This document shows positions 33,287 through 40,928 of a stretch of DNA of 64,000 bases, in pieces (position 1 is the first letter of the stretch; each line of letters begins with the position of its first letter). The translations under genes and the position numbers were made by a program. Source of the stretch: an uncultured Aquimarina sp. (GTDB lineage: Bacteria; Bacteroidota; Bacteroidia; Flavobacteriales; Flavobacteriaceae); contig CANMSL010000012.1 in assembly GCA_947500505.1 (NCBI GenBank), positions 62,001 through 126,000 of the forward strand, written 5' to 3'. The notes beneath the pieces are model-generated. The model did no database searches and was not told the origin of the DNA. It saw nothing but the letters and a program-made list of their open reading frames with translations.

Positions 33287-35551
33287 TTATTCTGCAATAG
33301 GAGCATTCACGCAGTGCTTAGGAATACCGAATCCATCTACTAGCATTTCTACGTGAGGTCTTAATTCTGTAGATAGGCGTTCTACTCGTTGTCGTAAAGC
33401 TTTTGATTTATTACTGCCGATGTATCCTTGTTCTAAATACCAGGAAGCATCTTCGCGCAATTCATGTAACGCATGCAAAGTCCCTAATTTTTGAAATAAT
33501 AATTTGTGCTTTTCTTCTTTAATTGTTTCGGTGAAATTAACAAAAGTTGTATAAGCCAGTTCTACACTATACGCTTTTCCCAGAGCTAATAAATGTGTTT
33601 GAACTTTCAAGAAAGCCTGATAAGAGGGAACTCCTTTTTTTATATAATCCTTAATTCGCATTGCCGCAGTGTATGTAAGTCGTCTTGTGCGGTAATCAAA
33701 CGCATGTTTATGAAATTTTGAGCTATATAAGTGATCTTTATCCGTGTTGTTGGTATAGGCTGGATTAATTGAATTGAATTTATCATTAAGTCTGGAGGTT
33801 AATAGTTTTAGGACGGCGGTAAATCCTGCGCTGTTAAATTCTGAAGTAAATTCTGACAGAATACCTTTGGCAGCTAACTGTAATAGAACATGATTATCTC
33901 CTTCAAAAGTTGTGAAAATATCTACATCGCCTTTGAGATCAGCGATTTGATTCTCCATTAAATACCCTTTACCACCACAAGCTTCTCTACATTCCTGGAT
34001 TGTTTGATTTGCAAACCAGGTAATGATGGATTTCAAACCAGCAACTTGTGTTTCAATCTTTCGCTTATCGGGCATTCCTTCATTACTATATTCTTCCATT
34101 ATATGAGTTAAAGTAACATCATACACATAACAGGAAGCAATTGGTGGTATTAGTCGTAATTGATGAGAAGGGTAATCCATCAAGAGATCCTCCTGAATTT
34201 TAATACTATCGTTAAATTGTCTTCTTTTTAAAGCATGTTTAACAGCGATGGTAAGTGCTTTTTTAGCACCACCCAGACCGGCACGGGCTACACATATCCT
34301 TCCTCCAACCAAAGTGCCTAACATCGTGAAAAAACGCTTATTGGAATTCTTAATATCTGATAAATACTTTCCTTCGTCAGTAATATCTCCATATTTATTT
34401 AGTAAGTTTTCCTTGGGAACTTGTACTTGATGAAACCATATTTTACCATTATCTACACCATTAAGGCCTAATTTATAACCGTTGTCTTCGATACGAATAC
34501 CTGGTAACAGTTCATGGTTTTCATTACGAATAGGTACCAAAATTGCGTGTACTCCCTCATTCTTACCATTCACAATTAATTGTGCAAAAACTGATGCCAT
34601 TTTGGCGTGTAAAGCATTTCCAATATATTCTTTATTATCATTATTTCCGGGAGTGTGTATGATAATGCTGTTTGTCTCCTTATCATAGGTAGCAGTAGTC
34701 TTTATACCTCTTACATTAGATCCATGCCCGGTTTCTGTCATAGCAAAACACCCTAGCAGATCAGCATTACCTGTATCCTTGAGATATTGATCGTGATGTT
34801 TTTTAGTACCTAACTTTTGGATACTTCCGCCAAACAAACCAAATTGTACTCCAAATTTTACTGCCAGGCTACCATCGACAAATATTAAACTTTCGAAAAT
34901 GTTTGCGTAGGCAGGCATATTATCGATTCCTCCATATACTTCTGGATAAGCCATGGATCCATATCCTTTTTTCGCAAGAAATTTTACCTGTTTCAATACA
35001 TGTTCCCGAAATTCTTCCTTAGTTCTCCTTAGTTGCCATTTAAAAATAGGATCGTTTAAGACTTTTCTGAAAGTATCTATGATAGGAGCGTTTTTTCCTT
35101 TCAGGATAGTATCGATCGATTCGGGATCATAAAGGTTCGAAGTAGCCTCTTTCTGTACTTCTACCTCAAATAAATGATGATAATGATTGGGTTGTATACC
35201 AAGGTTGATCTCTATCTCTTTTAAATTAGTATTAAAAGGACAATCGCTGTGATAATGACAAACAATTTTTTGGCTGAATGTTGAGAGCGGATATGTATCA
35301 CCTTCTAAAAGCTTTACTTCCGAATTAGAAATGGTGTTCTTCCAATTTTTGAACTCTTCATTTGTAGGAGGAACATCTTTATTTAACCAATTTATAAGTC
35401 TATGTTGGTCATTTTTGCTCAATGTTTGATCTTTTTCAATATGGTTTTTTACCACAGATATTTCAGAATGTGATAATAAATCATCAGACCAGATTACATA
35501 AAAAAATGGGATGTATTGTAAAATACCGGGAGTGTACTTAAGTATGTTCAT
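33287..35551 (-). CDS. Acyl-CoA dehydrogenase/oxidase family protein
   Basis: This 754-residue protein is much longer than the usual 380-600 residues of acyl-CoA dehydrogenases, and nearer to acyl-CoA oxidase (ACOX) architecture. The FAD- and substrate-binding middle domain is clear (GCFAMTETGHGSNVRGIKTT, then GNALHAKMASVFAQL). The C-terminal helical domain has RICVARAGLGGAKKALTIAV and CGGKGYLMENQIADLKGDVDIF, followed by TTFEGDNHVLLQ, the ACOX-like signature. It catalyses alpha,beta-oxidation of acyl-CoA in the cytoplasm. It converges with the kinase gene (25 bases apart). The chain-length preference and whether it uses oxygen cannot be told. Confidence 0.9.
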   Translation of the reverse strand: MNILKYTPGILQYIPFFYVIWSDDLLSHSEISVVKNHIEKDQTLSKNDQHRLINWLNKDVPPTNEEFKNWKNTISNSEVKLLEGDTYPLSTFSQKIVCHYHSDCPFNTNLKEIEINLGIQPNHYHHLFEVEVQKEATSNLYDPESIDTILKGKNAPIIDTFRKVLNDPIFKWQLRRTKEEFREHVLKQVKFLAKKGYGSMAYPEVYGGIDNMPAYANIFESLIFVDGSLAVKFGVQFGLFGGSIQKLGTKKHHDQYLKDTGNADLLGCFAMTETGHGSNVRGIKTTATYDKETNSIIIHTPGNNDNKEYIGNALHAKMASVFAQLIVNGKNEGVHAILVPIRNENHELLPGIRIEDNGYKLGLNGVDNGKIWFHQVQVPKENLLNKYGDITDEGKYLSDIKNSNKRFFTMLGTLVGGRICVARAGLGGAKKALTIAVKHALKRRQFNDSIKIQEDLLMDYPSHQLRLIPPIASCYVYDVTLTHIMEEYSNEGMPDKRKIETQVAGLKSIITWFANQTIQECREACGGKGYLMENQIADLKGDVDIFTTFEGDNHVLLQLAAKGILSEFTSEFNSAGFTAVLKLLTSRLNDKFNSINPAYTNNTDKDHLYSSKFHKHAFDYRTRRLTYTAAMRIKDYIKKGVPSYQAFLKVQTHLLALGKAYSVELAYTTFVNFTETIKEEKHKLLFQKLGTLHALHELREDASWYLEQGYIGSNKSKALRQRVERLSTELRPHVEMLVDGFGIPKHCVNAPIAE

Positions 35552-35652
35552 AAAATGAAATTACAATAAATACTACTAATAGTATTACTGTATTATAAAG
35601 TAATTAACATTTGTTCTATTGATATTGGTTTTAATAAATTACAGTAAATTGA

Positions 35653-36045
35653 GAAGTAGGGAGGTAGAAGGAGTAAAACGTGTAAGAACGCTAGTTTGCT
35701 TTTGATAATTCAATCGTTACTAGACTACACCTACACCAAACAAAGTAGAAAAGATGAACACAGTCAATCCTTTGATACCTGGAACGCTTCTTTATCGTAC
35801 AGAAAAGACAAAGATGCTAAATGGGAATATACATTGAGGGCCACTAATATATTAGATGTAACATCACGAGTAAATAACAGAGCGACGAACCTTTTTGTTT
35901 CTTCTAACGAAACCTTAATTTTACCGAGATTTATAACCTTTAGATTACGGTATGTACTTTGGTTCTTATATAACAAAATGGTTATATCAAACAATACAAT
36001 GCGTGATAACCTTTTATAAATAAAGAAGTAGGGGAACTGAAGGAG
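35653..36045. repeat. Direct repeats flanking the TonB-receptor remnant
   Basis: GAAGTAGGG followed by a variable core and GAAGGAG occurs at 35653-35673 and 36025-36045, just before and just after the receptor fragment. A related, more diverged sequence is found at 39122-39211, where both the downstream copy and that one continue into TTATGTTTTCTTTT. Confidence 0.5.
35696..36019 (+). pseudogene. C-terminal remnant of a TonB-dependent outer-membrane receptor
   Basis: The frame encodes SQSFDTWNASLSYRKDKD, then WEYTLRATNILDVTSR and ILPRFITFRLRYVL. These are the last beta-strands of a TonB-dependent receptor (normally 700-1000 residues, ending just at such an aromatic strand, here about 35959). 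No upstream part exists and the original stop seems lost, since the frame runs on for 20 codons. The fragment is enclosed by near-identical short direct repeats. It is almost certainly non-functional. Confidence 0.75.
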
Positions 36046-36363
36046 AATCCAATATGCTGGGTTATGTTTTCTTTTAGCAAAGATTTGTTTGACTTATGTT
36101 CATGAAAATAAATTTTGAACGCAAGTAAAAGGAAATTTTTCTTAAACATCCCTATTTATTGCTCAATATTATATTTAACATATGATTTGGATAAGGTATA
36201 CAAATAGCAGGTATCTTTACTGTGTTAAAATTCGAAAAGCTCCAATTTAATCTTGTTTCCCTAAATTCAATATTCTTTTTCTGCTATCTTTTTTTCTCAG
36301 CAATAATGCAAAAGAACATTTTTAAGTTAAACATAGGAATAGTAAATAATAAACAGAAAAATA
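36020..36363. other. 344-bp gap with the cold-shock gene leader
   Basis: The left part is an interspersed repeat (36003-36098, related to 39122-39211). The right part is AT-rich and probably holds the promoter and a long untranslated leader of the cold-shock gene. No coding frame is convincing. Confidence 0.5.
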
Positions 36364-36558
36364 ATGAAAGAAGGAACAGTAAAATTTTTCAATACTGCCA
36401 AAGGATTTGGCTTTATAAAACTTAAGGATTCCGATGAGGATGTCTTTGTACACCAAAGCGGTGTGATTGATGAGATTAGTGAGAATGATAACGTAAAATT
36501 CAAGATGGAAAGAGGTCCAAAGGGAATGAATGCGGTGAATGTTGAGTTGGTCAAATAG
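36364..36558 (+). CDS. csp: Cold-shock protein, CspA family
   Basis: This 64-residue single-domain protein starts MKEGTVKFFNTAKGFGFIK, with RNP-1 (KGFGFI, residues 13-18) and RNP-2 (DVFVHQS, 26-32), and ends KGMNAVNVELVK. It binds single-stranded RNA and DNA as an RNA chaperone. The length is the usual one. Its ATG follows an AT-rich leader, and several open frames on the other strand across it are shadows. A perfect terminator hairpin follows 26 bases after the stop, so it is monocistronic. Confidence 0.97.
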   Translation: MKEGTVKFFNTAKGFGFIKLKDSDEDVFVHQSGVIDEISENDNVKFKMERGPKGMNAVNVELVK

Positions 36559-36584
36559 TAGATCTTGTATCTTCAAAAATATCG

Positions 36585-36613
36585 AAAAGCCATCTGTTAA
36601 AGATGGCTTTTTA
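36585..36613 (+). terminator. Terminator after the cold-shock gene
   Basis: AAAAGCCATCT (36585-36595) pairs perfectly with AGATGGCTTTT (36601-36611) over a five-base loop, ending in a T run. Confidence 0.9.
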
Positions 36614-36681
36614 TGTCTTATATAGTATGGCAATGCTCAAACGTATATGGTACTAATAAAATTCTTTACAAAAAATAAAAT

Positions 36682-37029
36682 ATGACAATACAAATAAAAC
36701 TACTCTTAGTATTACTGATTTCATTTGGTATTTCTACTTCTCAAGAAATGAATGAAATATCACAAATAGAGGGAGTGTATCAAGGTCGAGTTGAGGACGG
36801 TTATTCATTTTGTCATAAAACGGCATCCGGATTAGAAAAAACGTTGATTTTTGATGAAATTCTGCCTGTTATACTAGAAAGAAATTTATTACATCCTGAT
36901 AAAGATATCGGTGATAACTTTAGTATCTCGTTTATTAAACATACGGTGATTGATAACGAAATTACCACCGAAGTATCAACCATAATACGCTTACAAAAAC
37001 TTGCGCCTGGGCAACATCTTGAAAAATGA
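36682..37029 (+). CDS. Small secreted protein, function unknown
   Basis: This 115-residue protein has a signal peptide (LLLVLLISFGISTS, cut near residue 20). The mature part contains EGVYQGRVEDGYSFCHKT, one Cys and a strand-rich second half. No family is recognised. Only one Cys makes a disulfide unlikely. It precedes an AraC-type gene by 60 bases and may be in the same transcript. The length and composition are normal for its neighbours. Confidence 0.55.
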   Translation: MTIQIKLLLVLLISFGISTSQEMNEISQIEGVYQGRVEDGYSFCHKTASGLEKTLIFDEILPVILERNLLHPDKDIGDNFSISFIKHTVIDNEITTEVSTIIRLQKLAPGQHLEK

Positions 37030-37089
37030 TATAAGAATTAGCTTTCAATGATAAGCATATGCTTTATTTAACTACAGACATATACAAAG

Positions 37090-37656
37090 ATGAGTACAAA
37101 ACTATTCATAAAATACATGGTCAGTTTACGATGTAGACTCTTGGTTAAGGATGAGTTAATAAAACTTGGTTTGCATTATGTCGTATTAGAATTAGGTGTT
37201 ATTGAAATCCTGGAAGATATAACTAAAAACCAGCGCATACAACTGAAGAAAAATCTAAGTAAATCCGGTTTAGAATTGATGGAAAATAAAAAAAGTATTC
37301 TAATTGAGAAAATTAGAAATGTTATCATCGAAATGGTTCATTACACAGATGAATTGCCCAAAGTCAATTATTCAGATTACATAAGTAAAACGGTTGGTTA
37401 TAATTACACATATCTAGCCAACATTTTTTCTGAAGTAAAAGGTATTACGATTCAACAATTTATTATCATACATAAAATTGAAAGAGTCAAAGAATTACTT
37501 ATTTATGATGAATTAAATCTTACTGAGATTTCTTATAGATTACACTACAGTAGCGTGGCACATTTATCCAATCAATTCAAAAAAATCACAGGTCTGACTC
37601 CTACGTTCTACAAGAAACTGAAGGAAAAACGAAAACGAAACCTAGAGGATCTATAA
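37090..37656 (+). CDS. AraC-family transcriptional regulator, short form
   Basis: This 188-residue protein has a conserved C-terminal AraC DNA-binding domain (about 95-185): YTYLANIFSEVKGITIQQFI (first helix-turn-helix) and LTEISYRLHYSSVAHLSNQF, then TGLTPTFYK (second). The N-terminal 85 residues carry no cupin sensor and consist of helices. I recall similar short regulators near stress-type genes in Flavobacteriaceae. It is probably a transcription factor without a classical ligand domain. It lies in a cluster of small genes with a cold-shock protein and a CsbD-like protein, so a stress role is plausible. Confidence 0.85.
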   Translation: MSTKLFIKYMVSLRCRLLVKDELIKLGLHYVVLELGVIEILEDITKNQRIQLKKNLSKSGLELMENKKSILIEKIRNVIIEMVHYTDELPKVNYSDYISKTVGYNYTYLANIFSEVKGITIQQFIIIHKIERVKELLIYDELNLTEISYRLHYSSVAHLSNQFKKITGLTPTFYKKLKEKRKRNLEDL

Positions 37657-37859
37657 TTGCTGAATATTATAGCAACTTGATCCTTATTACATAGACCGTT
37701 TTTAATTACTGCTATTTTCTCAGGATCTTTAAAAGTGTGATATATGTAATATAAGTCTGAACTAATGTAACACAATAAGACATTAATTAATCGATTTTTG
37801 TGTGCATAATAATACTACCCATAACAGCTTGGATATTACTAATATTAAAACATAAAATC

Positions 37860-37976
37860 ATGTCAAAAGGAAACGAAGGTAAACCGAAATCAGGTAAAAA
37901 AGCTCCTGAAAAAAACTTAAAAGAAAAAAGGGCTGCAAAAGCAGCAAAAAGAAAGGAAAAAAGAAGTGAGGAGTAA
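37860..37976 (+). CDS. Very small, highly basic protein
   Basis: This 38-residue open frame starts MSKGNEGKPKSGKKAPEKNL and ends RKEKRSEE. It is almost entirely Lys, Arg, Glu, Ala and Gly, likely disordered, and may bind nucleic acid. The composition is not random AT-rich noise, and I recall similar small KK/AAK-rich proteins in Flavobacteriaceae. ATG lies at 37860 after an AT-rich stretch. The next gene starts 63 bases later. The coding status is probable, not certain. Confidence 0.55.
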   Translation: MSKGNEGKPKSGKKAPEKNLKEKRAAKAAKRKEKRSEE

Positions 37977-38039
37977 ACTTCAATTGTAAGTCATACGTAT
38001 CGCATTTGATCTTAGCATTAACCTTCTTTTATAATCTTG

Positions 38040-38390
38040 ATGAAAAATCGTGAATTAGAAAAATCAACGAATTATAGATTGGCTGATACCATTGATTATA
38101 TGCCTGGTTCTGTGGTTATGAAAGTAATTCTAAAGAAAATAACAGGAATCGTAGCCATATCATCATTTGATAGAGGAGAAGCATTGCTTTCCAAAATATC
38201 TCCTTTTGATAATCTTATTCAAATTATAGACGGAGAAGCTGAGATTGTCATTAATGAAGAATCAAATATTATTGAAACTGGTCAGGCAATCATTATCCCT
38301 GCTCACGCAAGGAATTTAATAAGGGCTAATAAACGTTTTAAAATGTTATCTACAGTAATCAAGAGTGGTTATGAGAATATAAGTATTTAA
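38040..38390 (+). CDS. Small single-domain cupin protein
   Basis: This 116-residue protein starts at ATG 38040; a TTG one codon earlier is unnecessary. Its shape is cupin-2: GEALLSKISPFDNLIQIIDGEAEIVI, shown here as GEALLSKISPFDNLIQI and IDGEAEIVI, then ESNIIETGQAIIIPAHARNLI. Canonical metal-binding His residues of motif 1 are missing (SPFDNLIQI), with only the His of PAHARN in motif 2. It is probably a non-metal binding domain or regulator. It lies in a run of small genes of the same strand. Confidence 0.8.
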   Translation: MKNRELEKSTNYRLADTIDYMPGSVVMKVILKKITGIVAISSFDRGEALLSKISPFDNLIQIIDGEAEIVINEESNIIETGQAIIIPAHARNLIRANKRFKMLSTVIKSGYENISI

Positions 38391-38408
38391 GGGCTAAATA
38401 AATTATGT

Positions 38409-38579
38409 ATGGTAGGACAAGAAAATAAATTCAAACCAGGAGATACAGTTTATGCCAAAGCAAATCCCGGAGTAAAATTGATTGTAAGGTTGTATAATCG
38501 ACGAATATATTATTGCAAATTAGCCGAAGATCCAGAGAAGAAAGAAGTAGTGTTTTTTGAACGAGAGCTTTTGAGTTGA
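38409..38579 (+). CDS. Small conserved-looking protein (56 aa)
   Basis: This short frame begins MVGQENKFKPGDTVYAKANP, then GVKLIVRLYNRRIYYC and FFERELLS at the end. Such a GDxVYAKxNPGxKL...RIYYC pattern is known to me from small Bacteroidota proteins that resemble an SH3-like fold (YodC-type). An ATG at 38405 in another frame ends at once. It lies 18 bases after the cupin gene and is probably cotranscribed. The function is unknown. Confidence 0.65.
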   Translation: MVGQENKFKPGDTVYAKANPGVKLIVRLYNRRIYYCKLAEDPEKKEVVFFERELLS

Positions 38580-38630
38580 TTTTTATTTTTAGAATAATAT
38601 AATTGATAGTAACATAAAAGAATAAATGAA

Positions 38631-38825
38631 ATGGCTAAAACAAATATTACAAGAAGTTGGAGAGAGCAAAAGGTAATGCTCAAACGTAGATTTAAGTTTC
38701 TGTCAGACAAAGATTTTGACTTTGCAGATGAACAAAAAGAAATGATGCTAAATGGTCTTGCCATTAAACTTAAGAAATCCAGGGCAGAACTAGACTTACT
38801 TTTTGCAGAGCTTCAAACTTATTGA
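38631..38825 (+). CDS. CsbD-like small stress protein
   Basis: This 64-residue protein matches the pattern of Bacteroidota CsbD-like proteins: SWREQKVMLKRRFKFLSDKDF in two parts (SWREQKVMLKRRF, LSDKDFDF), then MLNGLAIKLKKSRAELDLLF. CsbD is a sigma-B stress protein in Bacillus; the Bacteroidota relatives are of unknown action. Its charged, helical character and its place beside the cupin and AraC-type genes fit a stress cluster. The start ATG 38631 is supported by the AAATGAA-A context. Confidence 0.75.
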   Translation: MAKTNITRSWREQKVMLKRRFKFLSDKDFDFADEQKEMMLNGLAIKLKKSRAELDLLFAELQTY

Positions 38826-39314
38826 ATTCAATTGATGAAGAGAACTTTGCCTTTTAAGAATTGAGATTTGGAATATTAAGTAAATCACAGATTGTAGATT
38901 TTTGAAAAGAGTTATGCTATATGTTCTGGCATTAACAAGACGCTAATAAGTGTTTCGATAAACCTCAAAATATCTTTTTGTTGTAAAGTATTACTACGTT
39001 AGAAGGACCACCAGTTGAGTTGCAAAAAAGCAAGGAATATTCTGTCAAAGTACAAAAGATATTATTTAAGGATTGGAATTAGAATCGTAGTTGTCTATTA
39101 CTTTCCGATACAATATGTAACCAATCCTTATAAATAAAGGGTTAGGAGAGTAGGAGGTGAAATGAGGGTGCTAGATTATGTTTTCTTTTGGTAGGGTTTT
39201 GTTTGAGTTTAGGTAGATTAAAACCTTTTTAGCTTGATTTTTATAAAAGCTCATTTAAGGTTACGTGTTACAAGTTATTTCGTTTTTTTTTTAATATTAA
39301 GTATTTATATAAAG
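38826..39314. other. 489-bp non-coding region with an interspersed repeat
   Basis: No coding frame is present. The 90 or so bases at 39122-39211 resemble 36003-36098: TTATAAATAAAG, then a purine-rich GTAGGAGG-type stretch, TTATGTTTTCTTTT and TTTGTTTGA in the same order. Nothing else could be recognised. Confidence 0.55.
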
Positions 39315-40424
39315 CTAGTTAATTTCTTTTCTAAATTCACTTTCCAGTTCGGTTTCTATATATTTTAAAAATTTTCTATAATATATTGTAATTTTATTTC
39401 CATTTTCATTATAGTTCTTCATTTTAGGTTGTGCATCAGTTAAAGTGTAAAAAGTTTTATCAGAGAAACTTTCAATTGCATATAAGTTTACAAAATTATT
39501 TATATAATGAATCCATAGTTTCTCAGTTTGTTTTTTTTCTTTCCACTTTATTTTACCACTTCCAAAATCGTATTCAAATTTTAATTTGTTGTATTTACAA
39601 AATATGCGCCACCGCTTACTTACATTATGTTGTTGTTTTTTGTTTAAATAATATTCTTCAAATAATTCTGAAAGTTTGTTTATATTATTATTTAAAAGTA
39701 AAACTTTGTGTAATCCATAACCATCAGCATTTCCTAATAGATCTGATATTGGAGCCGACATATTGAAAAAATTTCTACTACCTCTGTTTATTCTATTTAA
39801 TATTGAACCTTCTACACCATTAGCACTCTTTAAAGTACCAATGCCAACATCATATTGAATATGCCAGTACGCCGCTATACCAATGTCAGCTACCCAACTA
39901 GACGGGAAAATATTTGGAACATCAAAATTCAAGTAAGGAGAACTAGTTCTAGGGTTTAATAGTGCATCTAAACATAAAATTAGATGGCCTAAATCTATTT
40001 TTTCGCTGCCTTTAATTAAATACGGAGACGGATTATCATTTTTCCCATTTTCATCTGCTTTTTCTCTCAACTTTTTTGGTATACTATTAACTATTTTTTT
40101 ATCAACCCATGTTCCGTAATTTCTTCTATTTGAACTAGGTAATAATCTTTGAAATGCTAAATCTTTTATTGGATTTCCTGATGTGGGAATTTTTTTTTCA
40201 TCGGGAAATGGAAAAATGGTAATTGGAGGAATAATAAGTTGCGTTAAGCGCTCATATGATATAAAATGGGATATCCCAGGATAATATATTGAACGAAATA
40301 AGTTTATAAAAGAAAATTTATCATAATATTTGTCTATACGATATATTTTTTTTTCAAAATGTTTTAATAATATTATAAAAGAATTTATGCTAATATTCCC
40401 TTCTTTAAATTTAAGTGGAGGCAT
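39315..40424 (-). CDS. Unrecognised 369-residue protein, fourth gene of unknown operon
   Basis: This protein has no signal peptide or membrane helix. A conserved-looking core is DLGHLILCLDALLNPRTSSP, then PSSWVADIGIAAYW and SAPISDLLGNADGYGLHKVL. The C-terminal 140 residues are Lys- and aromatic-rich. I cannot name a family. The gene is very AT-rich, even for this genome. It is the last of a leftward set with the 110-residue trypco1-like protein, 145 bases upstream, and two others. The DxGHxxLxxDALxxPR pattern suggests an enzyme-like or globular core, but no catalytic motif is certain. Confidence 0.7.
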   Translation of the reverse strand: MPPLKFKEGNISINSFIILLKHFEKKIYRIDKYYDKFSFINLFRSIYYPGISHFISYERLTQLIIPPITIFPFPDEKKIPTSGNPIKDLAFQRLLPSSNRRNYGTWVDKKIVNSIPKKLREKADENGKNDNPSPYLIKGSEKIDLGHLILCLDALLNPRTSSPYLNFDVPNIFPSSWVADIGIAAYWHIQYDVGIGTLKSANGVEGSILNRINRGSRNFFNMSAPISDLLGNADGYGLHKVLLLNNNINKLSELFEEYYLNKKQQHNVSKRWRIFCKYNKLKFEYDFGSGKIKWKEKKQTEKLWIHYINNFVNLYAIESFSDKTFYTLTDAQPKMKNYNENGNKITIYYRKFLKYIETELESEFRKEIN

Positions 40425-40569
40425 AATTAATAGGCTTATGATTATATCTAATAATTTGATTTAATTAGTTTTTTTGCTAATTTTTTTATTTAATATGATA
40501 GTTGGATAATTTGATTTGTTTTGATCGAGTTTTAATTAAAACATATTAAGTTTATCAACGGTTAATTTT

Positions 40570-40902
40570 TTAATGAGATATTTTATCAATTATAGAATCT
40601 GTTTTATCTGTATTATCACCCCATTTCAATCTGATTTGAAAATTACCAGAGTTATTACCTGAAACGATAATACTATTGTCATCAAGAGCTTTAATATAGA
40701 AATCAACTTCTATCTCAGAAGGGGCACTGGCCTTTGGTAATTTGCCTACACCTTTAGAAACCATTTGTGCAATGCTATTTATAGAGCCAAAGGTGTCTTC
40801 AAGTGTAGATGTAATCCCCGTAGCACTAGAGATATCAGCTTCTACGATTTCCATTTGAATACTTCCATTAGAAGTATTGAATGTTTTATGTTTTATAGAC
40901 AT
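40570..40902 (-). CDS. Probable trypco1 (CU044_2847-like) domain protein
   Basis: In this 110-residue protein the second half reads PSEIEVDFYIKALDDNSIIV and then NFQIRLKWG. The order of an acidic E-V-E-F strand, a middle strand with Ile/Val, and a final N-F-x-V/I-x-L-x-W strand matches the Trypsin-co-occurring domain 1 (trypco1, CU044_2847 family). From family knowledge, this small domain is described with NTPase- and trypsin-based conflict systems. The N-terminal helical portion contains GSINSIAQMVSKGVGKL. Assignment is by pattern only. It lies 26 bases downstream of the 706-residue gene in the same operon. Confidence 0.6.
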   Translation of the reverse strand: MSIKHKTFNTSNGSIQMEIVEADISSATGITSTLEDTFGSINSIAQMVSKGVGKLPKASAPSEIEVDFYIKALDDNSIIVSGNNSGNFQIRLKWGDNTDKTDSIIDKISH

Positions 40903-40928
40903 TTGTTACTTGTTTTTAATTATTATTT

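Noticed and set aside
36222..36633. Several overlapping open frames on both strands around the cold-shock gene
   Set aside because: They are shadows of the csp gene or of AT-rich leader; only the csp frame has a recognisable family.
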